Positions 1 to 10,744 of a stretch of 37,046 nt of DNA are shown one piece after another. Source of the stretch: JBBDYH01 sp040901795 (lineage in GTDB: Bacteria > Planctomycetota > Planctomycetia > Pirellulales > JALHPA01); contig JBBDYH010000047.1 of assembly GCA_040901795.1 (NCBI GenBank), positions 1-37,046 of the forward strand, in the 5' to 3' direction. The first letter of the stretch is position 1. Each line of letters starts with the position of its first letter. Below the pieces are notes generated by a model. It searched no databases. It saw nothing but the letters and a program-made list of their open reading frames with translations, and was not told the DNA's origin. Position numbers and translations under genes: made by a program.

Positions 1-44
1 AGGACCTTTAATGCGTGCTAGCACATCACGTCCGCAAAACGGGA

Positions 45-914
45 ATGCACCCGTTTGACACTGGTGATGATTGGCGTCCAGGAGAACAGACAGAGCCGAA
101 TGGCCCTGGGCCGTTTCGGCCTCCAATGCTCGACGGCCCGGAGTTCACGCCCAGCGGGCCGACAGGCGTCGGGGCGAACGCGGGCGGAAGGGGTCCCGAG
201 CCATTTCGGCTCTGGGAAATCGGTCCCGACGGCGAGTTGTATCCGTTAGGCCAGAGCCCATTTGGCCCGAACGGTCCGAATGGTCCTGAGCCATACCGAC
301 TGTGGGAAGTCGGGCCCGATGGCCAGTTGCATCCGCTGGGCGAAGGGCCCGAGGATAGCACGCCGCAAATCCCGCCTCCGGACGACTCCGACAGCGGCAA
401 ACCGGAGACCACCCCTGCCGATGACTCCGACAGCGACAAGCCGGAAAACCCGCCTGCGGGTGACCCCGAGGGTAGCAAGCCGGAAACCCCTCCTGCCGGT
501 GACTCCGAGGGTAGCAAGCCGGAAACCCCTCCTGCCGGTGACCCCGAGGGTAGCAAGCCGGAAACCCCGCCTGCTGGTGGCTCCGAAGGTAGCAAGCCGG
601 AAACCCCGCCTGCTGGTGGCTCCGATAGCGGCGAGCCGGAAAACCCGCCTGCCGGTGACCCCCCCACCGACGGTCAAGAAACAAACGATGAAGGAACCGA
701 CGCCTCCCCTGCGGATGCGACACAAGACCTCGGCAATTTGAGCACAGGCGCGGAGAAACGCATCGCTGATCTCATGCACGACATCGGGGTGTTGAAGAAG
801 GCGATGGCGGACCTGAACCGGATCTTCGACCCCTTAGGAGGCAAGGCCAAAAGCCTGCAAGGGCAGATCGACGCGAAATTTGCTGAAATCTACAGGATCC
901 TGCGCGGTGAATGA
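45..914 (+). CDS. Low-complexity Pro/Gly-rich repeat protein of unknown function
   Basis: I do not recognise a family. The 289-residue protein has three parts. The first holds two copies of a roughly 20-residue unit with the core RLWE(I/V)GPDG(E/Q)L, in a Gly/Pro/Asn-rich context. The middle is about seven or eight 13-residue units of the type PAGDPEGSKPETP. The C-terminal 60 residues have a heptad-like helical look and may form a coiled coil ending in RILRGE. There is no signal peptide or membrane segment. An in-frame stop at 9-11 means the gene is complete; a GTG at 15 with AGGA at 1-4 is an alternative start that adds ten residues. A strong hairpin terminator follows at 991. The acidic, proline-rich middle suggests an extended linker. 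The reverse frames over this gene are also open, a side effect of the repeats and not evidence for antisense genes. Confidence 0.6.
   Translation: MHPFDTGDDWRPGEQTEPNGPGPFRPPMLDGPEFTPSGPTGVGANAGGRGPEPFRLWEIGPDGELYPLGQSPFGPNGPNGPEPYRLWEVGPDGQLHPLGEGPEDSTPQIPPPDDSDSGKPETTPADDSDSDKPENPPAGDPEGSKPETPPAGDSEGSKPETPPAGDPEGSKPETPPAGGSEGSKPETPPAGGSDSGEPENPPAGDPPTDGQETNDEGTDASPADATQDLGNLSTGAEKRIADLMHDIGVLKKAMADLNRIFDPLGGKAKSLQGQIDAKFAEIYRILRGE
378..662 (+). repeat. In-frame 39-bp tandem repeat inside the first CDS
   Basis: Seven to eight direct repeats of 39 bp encode 13-residue units that vary mainly at two positions (D/G, P/S) and at EGS versus DSG/DSD. The central four copies are almost identical at the DNA level, which points to recent slippage or recombination, while the outer copies have diverged. 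Copy number probably differs between strains. Confidence 0.85.
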
Positions 915-990
915 GAAAGGTGAAGAGGCAAAAATAATTCGGAATGCTGCTGATCCGTATTGCCGCGCTTAATGTACGTACGCAATTAAG

Positions 991-1024
991 AAGCCCGGCT
1001 TTCTCGTGAAAGCCGGGCTTTTCT
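991..1024 (+). terminator. Intrinsic terminator downstream of the repeat protein
   Basis: A perfect 12-bp stem AAGCCCGGCTTT / AAAGCCGGGCTT with a 6-nt loop (CTCGTG overlaps the base of the stem) is followed by TTCT. It lies about 75 bp after the stop codon of the repeat-protein gene. Confidence 0.75.
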
Positions 1025-1083
1025 CCGCGCCGCTGCGACTTCGTTATTCTGGCTGGCCGTCGTCCTTGTTGAGTGTGTGATAG

Positions 1084-1275
1084 AGCCGTTTTAAGGACAA
1101 ACACGGCGCACTGCTCAACGGTGATTATTGGGTCACCGTCTACGGAGAGAACCACACTGAGATCAAGAAGGCTAAGATCACCTTCGAAAATGGCAACGCC
1201 ACGCTCAACACGGGTGTGTCGGTGAATAGAGATCTGAACATCTCACAAGTCGGCGTATCGACTCCTCCGAAGTAG
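1084..1275 (+). pseudogene. Decayed 3' end of an unknown gene
   Basis: An open frame of about 63 codons ends at TAG 1273-1275 and reads like protein: a beta-rich stretch with NGDYWVTVYGEN and KAKITFENGNATLN. It begins right after an in-frame TAG at 1081-1083 and has no ATG and no ribosome binding site. I read it as the surviving tail of a longer gene whose 5' part is gone. Its composition resembles the beta-domains of small planctomycete exported proteins, but that is only an impression. Confidence 0.3.
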
Positions 1276-1648
1276 ATAGATCGCGCAGCCCAAAGCTTGC
1301 ACCAGTCCGCCGCCACACCGTGGGCGGCGGGCTGCGTAAGCATGTTGTCCACACGTGCCTCTTTCCTGCTTGCTTCTTGCCATCGACCCGCTGACCGTTG
1401 GGTAGTTGGAGTTCAGCCGTTAGGCTGTGCGGGCAAGCTGAAGCTTAAAATCCAATCAATCAAGTTAAAGCTGGGACTCCAACGGACAAGCTAAAGCTTG
1501 AACTCCAACGGAGCAAGCTAAAGCCTGAACTCCAACGCGCGTAGTTTGACAGCACCGTAATCCCCGGTTACAAGGGCTGTAAAGCGAACTAAGGACACCT
1601 CGTTCTCGTGTCGGCGCCGCGGCGGCGGCTCGGGCAGGCTGGTACACC
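1276..1648. repeat. Non-coding stretch with tandem and inverted short repeats
   Basis: No gene is seen here. From about 1406 to 1537 there are one inverted and about three direct copies of a unit of the form AAGCTAAAGCTTGAACTCC followed by AACGG. The unit contains the palindrome AAGCTAAAGCTT or variants. Further copies occur at about 19868-19893 and 27254-27279. It is a dispersed non-coding repeat family, probably able to form hairpins. Confidence 0.65.
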
Positions 1649-2614
1649 GTGCTGATCGACCGCAGACATTTCGCTGCACACCGAAGTTGGCTTCTGTTTG
1701 TGCTTGCGGCCACGATCGCGGCCGCCGCGTGGTACACGACCGCCAGCCTGGTGAACCAGGCGCTTTTGGGTGGCAGCTCCGCGCCGGGTTTGGCGTTCGG
1801 CATCATCGGTGGCTTGTTGATCCTCTTCGAGTTCGCCCTTTGGCCGCGTAAGAAAGTCCGCGCCTGGCGGATCGGCCGAGCTCAGACCTGGATGCGGGCG
1901 CACATCTGGCTAGGCTTATTGACAGCGCCGCTGATCGTGCTCCACACCGGCTTTCGCCTGGGTGGCACGCTTCCCACGGTGCTTACGGTTTTATTCACGG
2001 TGGTGATCGTCAGCGGTGTGTTAGGCTTGTGGATGCAGCAGATTATTCCCCGGATGATGCTCGACCAGGTCGCGGCCGAAACGATCTATACGCAAGTCGA
2101 TCGTGTGTCGCAGCAACTGGCCAATGAAGCCGAGGCGATTGTGCGGGCGGTCTGCGGCGATCCGGCGCAGGGCGAGGCGCGACGGGCGCCCACTGTCGAA
2201 GTCGCCTCGGTCGCCGAAGTCCAGGACGCGGGAGGCACGGTGTACCGACCGTGGCAAGTCAAGACGCTGGAGCGCCAGATTCCGGTGAAGTTGTTGCCCG
2301 ATGCAGCAGGTTTAGCGGACTTTTGCCACCAGGAGCTGAAGCCTTTTTTGCGCGGCGAGGGCTCAGCCGGCGCACGCCTGGCCCATGCCGGCAGCGCGGC
2401 GCAGGTTTTCGAGGGGATGAGACGGCGCTTTGGCTCGGCCGGCCATCCGGTCGTGAACGCCTTCGAGGAGCTCAGCCGGCAGCGGCGGGACTTGGATACC
2501 CAACTCCGACTGCACGGCTGGCTGCATACGTGGCTGGCAGTCCACCTATCGCTTTCCGCAGCGTTGGTGGTATTGATGTTTGTCCATATCTATACGGCGT
2601 TGCGATATTGGTAG
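1649..2614 (+). CDS. Diheme b-type membrane cytochrome, putative
   Basis: The 321-residue integral membrane protein has hydrophobic segments near residues 14-35, 48-65, 84-103, 107-128 and 292-318, and one large soluble domain (about 130-285). The third segment contains H85 and H99 and the last contains H299 and H313. Both pairs are H-x13-H, the spacing with which cytochromes b of the bc1 type hold two stacked hemes between two helices. I therefore infer a diheme cytochrome b carrying electrons across the membrane, perhaps with a quinone site. It is the first gene of a plus-strand redox cluster and the decaheme cytochrome gene follows after about 100 bp. The start is a GTG; the frame is open back to 1580 but has no better initiation codon. 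I cannot assign it to a named family. Confidence 0.6.
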   Translation: MLIDRRHFAAHRSWLLFVLAATIAAAAWYTTASLVNQALLGGSSAPGLAFGIIGGLLILFEFALWPRKKVRAWRIGRAQTWMRAHIWLGLLTAPLIVLHTGFRLGGTLPTVLTVLFTVVIVSGVLGLWMQQIIPRMMLDQVAAETIYTQVDRVSQQLANEAEAIVRAVCGDPAQGEARRAPTVEVASVAEVQDAGGTVYRPWQVKTLERQIPVKLLPDAAGLADFCHQELKPFLRGEGSAGARLAHAGSAAQVFEGMRRRFGSAGHPVVNAFEELSRQRRDLDTQLRLHGWLHTWLAVHLSLSAALVVLMFVHIYTALRYW

Positions 2615-2718
2615 CAGTAGTCTGACTTCTTGGATATTGTGGGTTACCAGAATCAGCCGGCACGCGCTAGCGTCCCGGTTCCCCATAAACCGTGGGCCAG
2701 CGCCCTGCGGCTAATTGC

Positions 2719-4286
2719 ATGCCCGCGTCGCCCGACAACTTGTTGCCAGCCAACGAAGCGAAGCGCCGCACTGCGCGGATCGAACCGGATTATCTTCGTC
2801 ACGCCAGTGCGCTCGACGTATGGAAGGGCCGACTGGCGCTGATCGCAGCCTTGGGCGCGATGGGCTGGATCGCCATTGCTGCCTTAGGCGACAGGGACCA
2901 ACAGCTCGCTTCGCGCGGCGCCGTCGCGCATGCACATGCCATCTGGGAACATAACTGCCAGGCCTGCCATGTTGATTTCACGCCGATTGCGGGCAGCGCC
3001 GGCGGATTGGCTTTGACCGACTGGGCGCACGCCTCCGACGTGAATTGCCAGCAGTGCCATGCGGGACCACCGCATCATCACGAATACGCATTGTTAGATG
3101 CCGAGGCGGACACGCAAAGTGCCAACTGCGCCACTTGTCACGTGGAGCACCAAGGGCGCGATGCCGATCTCTTGCGCGTCGCCGATCGGCACTGTACCGT
3201 CTGTCACGCCGATTTGCCAAGCCATTCTCGACGGCAAAGCATCGACGGATTTGCGGCGAGTGTGGAATCTTTCTCGATCGATGCTCATCCGAAGTTCCGC
3301 TCGCTCGACAGGGATCCGGGTCGGCTAGAGTTCAATCATGCGCTCCATATGACGGCGGGCTTAACGCATGCCAAAGATGGCCGTGGCCCGACTACAATTC
3401 AGAGCCTTCCGGAAGAGTTTCGGTCCCAGTATGCGGGCAAGGTGGTGCAGAACGACTTAGTCCAGCTCGATTGCAGCTCGTGCCACGAGCTGGACCGAAA
3501 CATGTCCACGGCCCAGCCCGATGGATTGCCCGACGCCGTGGAGCTGCCGCTCGGCGGCGGCGAATACTATCGCCCGGTAGTCTACGAACGCCATTGTCAA
3601 GCATGTCACGCGCTGCCGTATCAGCTAGATTATGACACCCTGGCGGATGCGCAATTGCCGCACCGACTGGATGCTCAGCAACTAGAGCGGCGCGTGCGCG
3701 AGCGCGTGCTGGCGTCTCTGGTTCGTAAGACGCCAGAGCTCCAGGCGCGACTGGAAACAATTCCCGGCAATCAGCCGCCACAGTTGCTCCCCGAAACCAC
3801 CGCGGCGTTGATCGAGCAACAGGTTCAACAGTCGGCGCGGCACCTCCATTCCAAGGCGGTGTGCGCCAAGTGCCATGAGACCTCAAATACTGCCGCCGGC
3901 GATTCCGCGGGCTCCACGTTTCCGGAGGTCGCCGCCGTGCAAGTTCCCGCCGTCTGGCTCAAGCACGCGCGTTTCGACCACAGCGCACACCGGGCGGTAA
4001 CTTGCGTGGAATGTCACGGGCGCGCATACTCGAATAATGCCGATGCATCGCGGCTGGCCAGCGACGTATTGCTGCCGAACATCGAGAACTGCGTGCGCTG
4101 CCATGCGCCCCGGCGGGAGCTAGCAGGCAAGATCGTCGGCGGCGCCCGTCACAACTGTGTCGAATGCCATAACTATCATGGCCGGGCTGGGGGAGACGAC
4201 TTGCTACACGGCCGGGGCTCATCTTTGCGCGGTGCGAAGAAACCGCGGTCGATTGAGCAATTGCTTAACTTATTGGATGAGCCTCC

Positions 4287-4290
<4 letters not shown>
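2719..4290 (+). CDS. Membrane-anchored decaheme cytochrome c
   Basis: Ten CXXCH heme-attachment motifs are present, starting at residues 80, 110, 137, 159, 252, 293, 382, 429, 458 and 480 of a 523-residue protein. A single hydrophobic segment at about residues 38-58 is preceded by a basic region, so the protein should be anchored with its heme domain in the periplasm. Motifs are grouped 4+2+4, which suggests a layout built from two tetraheme-like modules. Many extra histidines (for example PPHHHEY after the second motif) can serve as distal ligands. The chosen ATG lies nine codons inside a longer frame beginning with GTG. The stop overlaps the start of the NuoEF-like gene by 4 nt (ATGA), so the two are very probably translationally coupled. 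Likely role: periplasmic electron wire docking to the b-type cytochrome upstream. Confidence 0.85.
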
Positions 4291-6225
<1,935 letters not shown>

Positions 6226-6236
<11 letters not shown>

Positions 6237-8985
6237 AGAAATTGAATTCTACGAGGTTCTCGGCGATATGCTGGTGAGCCTGGGACGGTCGTATAACGAG
6301 ATCAAGGGCAAGGGCAAAGTCACGCTCAAGATCGACGGGCACGAAGTGTCGGTCGACCCGCTGAAGCCGAAGTACGATCCCAACGACAAGAACATTTTTG
6401 GCCAGCTCACCACGGTCTACGACGCGGCGCAGCAGCTCTACGGAAAGCGTTTGTCTGTCGGTACTCTCCTGGACAGTGTGGACGACCAACAAGTGAAGGA
6501 CCTGTTTTCGCGGTTCGGCACGGTGACGCGGTCGGAGGTCGCGCGCGACCCTGAGACAGGACAGAGCAAGGGCTTTGCTTGCGTCGAGATGAGCACCGAG
6601 GAGGAGGCCCAAAAGGCGATCGTTCGCCTGCACCGGCGCGAGTATGGCGGCGGCCGACTGGCCGTTAAGAAAGAGGTCGAGACGCCGATTCCAATCCTCT
6701 GCCACCAAGAACACATGAAGCCCATTGGGGTCTGTCGCGCGTGCCTGGTGGAGGTCACCACCACCACCGCGGATGGACGGAAGAAAACGGAGCTTGCGCC
6801 GGCCTGTTATCTGCCTGTCGCCAACAATATCGAAGTCAATACGTTGATCACCAGCGACCGGGTGGCGAAGTCCGTTCGTACGGTCGTCGAGCTGCTGCTC
6901 AGCGACTATCAACATGAACAGGCTGCCGGCACCGAGTCGGGAGCCAACGAGCTGCAGCGCGTGGCGAACCACGAACGAATCCAGGCGCGTAACAATCGCT
7001 TTCCGCGCACGGCGCCCGAACGCGGGCAGGATGATTCGTCGCCGATTATCTACGTCGATCGAAACGCCTGCATTCTCTGTGACCGCTGTGTGCGGGCCTG
7101 CAACGACATCCGTGAGAACCACGTGATTGGGCGCATGGGGAAGGGCTTTGAGACGCGAATCGCCTTCGACGCAGATGCCCAGATGGGCGAATCGTCGTGC
7201 GTCGCTTGCGGCGAGTGCATGATTACCTGTCCCACCGATGCGCTGACCAACCGATCCGTAGTCAAAGTCTCGATCGGCGCCGACGGTGCGCTGCAAGACG
7301 ACGCCGAATGGAAAGGATTCCAGAGCGCCCGGGAGGAGAAAAAAGAAGAAATCAATATCCGAAATACGAGCATCCAAGGGGCCAGCACCTCGAAACCGGA
7401 AGACGCGGTTCCGCTCGCCAACCGAGCCAGATTGGACGACATTCGAACTTCAGACGTCAGGATGAGCAATTGGAATCTTCGTCCCGGACCGGTCCCGGGT
7501 CGCGAGCTCCGAGAACTGCATCCCGACTTGTTCAGTGATATGTCCGAGCGGTTTCTCGATTGGAACTTGGGCGCGGTCGTCCGCCGGCATTTCAAGGATG
7601 GCGAGGTCATTTGCCGCGAAGGCGACTTCGGCTCGACCGCTTTCATCATCGAACGCGGTACCCTGGAAGTTCGCATCCGCACTCCCTTCCAACAGCCCAT
7701 CCGACAGTCGGGTCTGTTCGGCCGCTTCTTTGGTCGCGGTTCTGCCAGCGGAGGTGAGAGCCGCGGAAGCGTCTCGCCGCAGTATATCAACATCGATGCG
7801 CCGGTAGCTCTGCAGTATGGAAACCCGGTGGCACAACTCACGCCGCGCGACCGCATCTTCGGCGAGATGACCTGCATGAGCCAGTACCCGCGCTCCGCGA
7901 CAGTCATCGCCAAGGGGGACTGCACGCTGCTGGAGGTGTTGCGCAACGTCGTTTATATGCTGCAGCGGACCCGCACTTCGCGCGATATCCTGCGAAATAT
8001 CTATCGCGAGAATGCCTTGAAGACTCATTTGCGACAGGTTGAGCTGTTCACCAGCCTGTTCGATTCCGAAGAGACATTCAAAACATTCTATGACCTGGTG
8101 AAGCCCAAAGTGGACCTCGTGCGGGCTTATCCGAAGATGCAGATTATTCGCGAAGGTCAGCCGGCGGACTCCTTCTACATGATCCGTACCGGGTTTGTGA
8201 AGATTTCGCGCAACAATCAGGTTCTGAATTACCTGGGTCCGGGCGGTTATTTCGGCGAGATTGGCCTGCTCTCAGATCTGGATGAGCTGCGCGGTGACAC
8301 ACCTCCCGGCATCTGCACGGCGACCTGTGCTGCCCTCGATCACGTCGACGTTGCTCGCATCAAGGGCGAGGATTTCAAGGCGCTGGTGAAAGGCTATCCC
8401 GATCTCAAGCAAAAGCTTTTGGAGATGGCCAAAAAGCGGTTGATAGAAAACGACCGCCTGATAGCCATTTCGACGGCCGTCAATGGGAGCGCGTCCGCGG
8501 AGTTGGAGAGCTTTATCGATCAAGGCTTATACAATGCCCAAAGCCTGTTGATCCTCGACTTGGAAAAGTGTACGCGCTGCGATGAATGTGCTAAGGCCTG
8601 TGCCGACGTTCACGGCGGCGTGACGCGGCTCGTCCGCGAGGGATTGCGGTTCGATAAGTACCTGGTGGCCAGCTCGTGCCGATCGTGTTTCGATCCCGTG
8701 TGCATGGTCGGTTGCCCGGTCGGATCGATCCGCCGCACCGGCACCAGCGAGATCAAAATCGAGGACTGGTGCATCGGCTGCGGGAAGTGCGCGGACAACT
8801 GTCCCTATGGCAACATCAACATTCAAGAACAGCGTGCGGACGGACGGTCCGGCCGCGAGGCGACCACGTGCGACCTTTGCCGATCACTCGCGGATGGACA
8901 GCCGAGCTGCGTCTATGCCTGCCCGCACGATGCGGCTCATCGGATGACGGGACCGCAGCTTTGGGAAATGGTGAACCGCCCGTAA
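6226..8985 (+). CDS. NuoG-like Fe-S protein with inserted RRM, two cNMP-binding domains and a C-terminal tetra-cluster ferredoxin
   Basis: This 919-residue protein combines five units. (1) A NuoG-type [2Fe-2S] ferredoxin (about 31-225) with ligands C159, C170, C173 and C194, split by (2) an RRM fold at about 74-152. (3) Two [4Fe-4S] sites, C282/285/288/292 and C325/328/331/335. (4) Two cyclic-nucleotide-binding domains at about 440-600 and 603-745, the first with FGEMTCM and RSAT, the second with FGEIGLL but no Arg at the phosphate position. (5) A HybA/NrfC-like ferredoxin with four [4Fe-4S] sites (first cysteines C782, C818, C849, C882). The His/Cys cluster ligands usual between units 1 and 3 are absent. 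The start ATG 6226 has AAAGGA at 6211-6216 and overlaps the NuoEF stop. Inferred role: cytoplasmic electron distributor between NuoEF and the membrane, gated by a cyclic nucleotide. The domain calls are strong; the physiological role is inference. Confidence 0.88.
6445..6681 (+). other. RRM domain coding segment inserted in the [2Fe-2S] ferredoxin
   Basis: Residues 74-152 read as a complete beta-alpha-beta-beta-alpha-beta RRM: RNP2-like RLSVGTL, helix 1 DDQQVKDLFSRFG, strand 2 VTRSEVARDPETG, RNP1 KGFACVEM, helix 2 EEEAQKAIVRLHRREY, strand 4 GGRLAVKKE. On the left it follows the ferredoxin helix TTVYDAAQQL, and on the right the ferredoxin resumes with IPILCHQE. Of the three aromatic RNA-contact positions only F117 remains; RNP2 position 2 is S77 and RNP1 position 5 is C119. 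Confidence 0.85.
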
Positions 8986-9083
8986 ATCGCGGCAAAAGCG
9001 GCTAGCGTAAAGTATTGTATTAATGCCGTCCTTCCGAGGACCGCAAATGCAAATCCTTCCTATCGTCCCGCTGCGAATTTGTC

Positions 9084-10733
9084 ATGCGACTCTCACGCTC
9101 AATCCTGACCGTTGTCCTCGGTGCTCCCTTGCTGGCGGTCGCCGGCTGGGCGTTTGCCCGCGCGCTGGAGGCTCCCCCTGCGTCGCCCGACCGGCAAGGC
9201 CCCAGGGTGACGACCGTCTCAGCCGTACAACGACGTTCTCTGGCAGGGGCGAATGAGATCGCCGCGCGCTACGTCGGTGCCGGCGGATGCGCCGCCGCCG
9301 CTTGTCATGGCGACGCGAGTTCCGCAAACAGTCCCTCCTGGAAGAATTCGTACAGCCGCTGGATCGGCCAGCGCGATCCGCACAGCATCGCCTACTCGGT
9401 CCTCAAGAGCGAGACCTCCAAGCGAATCCTGTGGCTGCTCGACGGCGGCCAAGGTGACCCGCAAGCCGAGAAGAACCAGCCCTGGTCGAATGCCGCGCCG
9501 CATCGCGACAACCGCTGCCTCACCTGCCATTCGATCACTCCCGACGCCCACACACAGCTTCCCGAAAGCCTCTTGGCCGACGGCGTGAGCTGCGAGGGTT
9601 GTCACGGACCGGCGGATTCCTGGATCGCGTCGCATACCACCGTCGGCTGGTTGGCCGATGGGGCGAAGCGATATCAATTCGTCGGTCAAGGCGCAGGCGT
9701 GGGCCGCGATAACCGCGCCGCAACCGCCGATGCGCGGATGCGGAATACCAAGGACCCCGTTTCCCGGGCAAACCTCTGCGTACGTTGTCACGTCGGTGGG
9801 CCAGATCGCGACGTGAACCACGATTTGATCGCCGCGGGACATCCGCGGCTGAACTTTGAATATCACGCCTTTATGGCGAACCTGCCGAGACACTGGAACG
9901 ACGAACTCGACCGCGAGCGACTTCAGATTGAGCCCCAAAGCACGGCGGCAAAACCCGCCGACTACGAAGCCCGGCTGTGGGCCATCGGCCAGGCCGCATC
10001 GGCCCAAGCGGCTTTGCAACTGCTGGAGCAGCGCGTGAATCGCACCGTCCAGACGCAGCCCGCGCAACTGCCCGAAGAGATCGCAAGTGAGCGCGGATGG
10101 CGTCACGGAGCCATTGCCCCGGCATGGCCGGAGTTGGCCGAGTATAGCTGCTATGCCTGTCATCACGACATCAAGGGGCCGCGGATCACAAGCAGCGATC
10201 CTCAAACACGAAGGCGACCGCTCGGCAGCCTTCCGTGGGGCACCTGGTATTTCTCGGAGGTACAGAGCAAACTGTTCTCGGCGGAGGGCGCCGGGCTGCC
10301 TGCCTTGGGCGCGATGGTCGAGCCGGTGCGCAAAGCGATGGAAAAGCCGGTCGCTCAACCCAAAGAAGTGGCCGCGCAGTTGTTGGGCGACGGCGACTCG
10401 ACCGCCACCCAGCGTTCGCGGCCGTACCAGAAGCGAGTCGCGCTGGCCGACGTCGAGCGCTGGCTGGCCGCATTGAGTGAGCTGCCTCCACCGGAAAGTT
10501 GGGACGAGGCGACGCAGCGCTACTTGGCTTTGAACGCCTTGACCAAAAGCCACCGCAAGCTCGCCGGCCAGTACGCGAAACTCGACTACGGCGCGATCGA
10601 GCGCGATTTGGAGGAAATTCGAAAAAGGCTACAATTCGAACCCGGCTACCAAAGCCCGGGACACCTGAACTTCGACGGACTGAAACAACTTCACGAACGA
10701 CTCTTCAAGGTCCGCGAACTCTTGCAACCGTAG
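9084..10733 (+). CDS. Cytochrome c554-like multiheme protein (five hemes, one CX4CH)
   Basis: The 549-residue protein begins with a signal sequence or anchor (RSILTVVLGAPLLAVAGWAF). It has heme motifs CAAAACH (CX4CH, from residue 69), CLTCH (145), CEGCH (170), CVRCH (232) and CYACH (356). The order, the CEGCHGPA context and AAGHPRL followed by LPRHW match the cytochrome c554 family of multiheme proteins. About 170 residues after the last heme form a helical, heme-free tail. It should act in the periplasm as an electron carrier or as part of an extracytoplasmic oxidoreductase. It follows the cNMP-binding Fe-S gene by about 100 bp on the same strand and is a paralogue of the next gene. Confidence 0.82.
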   Translation: MRLSRSILTVVLGAPLLAVAGWAFARALEAPPASPDRQGPRVTTVSAVQRRSLAGANEIAARYVGAGGCAAAACHGDASSANSPSWKNSYSRWIGQRDPHSIAYSVLKSETSKRILWLLDGGQGDPQAEKNQPWSNAAPHRDNRCLTCHSITPDAHTQLPESLLADGVSCEGCHGPADSWIASHTTVGWLADGAKRYQFVGQGAGVGRDNRAATADARMRNTKDPVSRANLCVRCHVGGPDRDVNHDLIAAGHPRLNFEYHAFMANLPRHWNDELDRERLQIEPQSTAAKPADYEARLWAIGQAASAQAALQLLEQRVNRTVQTQPAQLPEEIASERGWRHGAIAPAWPELAEYSCYACHHDIKGPRITSSDPQTRRRPLGSLPWGTWYFSEVQSKLFSAEGAGLPALGAMVEPVRKAMEKPVAQPKEVAAQLLGDGDSTATQRSRPYQKRVALADVERWLAALSELPPPESWDEATQRYLALNALTKSHRKLAGQYAKLDYGAIERDLEEIRKRLQFEPGYQSPGHLNFDGLKQLHERLFKVRELLQP

Positions 10734-10744
10734 CCGGCCAGGCC

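Noticed and set aside
11..58. Short 15-codon frame starting at ATG 11 with AGGA upstream
   Set aside because: Too short to support without further evidence; possibly a leader, but nothing in the sequence suggests a function.
461..640. 39-bp direct repeats as a possible CRISPR array
   Set aside because: The repeats are contiguous and coding, with no unique spacers, and are in-frame within a gene.
1436..1537. Closely spaced repeats as a possible CRISPR array
   Set aside because: Units abut with almost no spacer and vary in sequence; no cas genes are present.
9219..10553. Minus-strand frame of 444 codons opposite the first c554-like gene
   Set aside because: It lies fully within a gene with five heme motifs and has no motif of its own.
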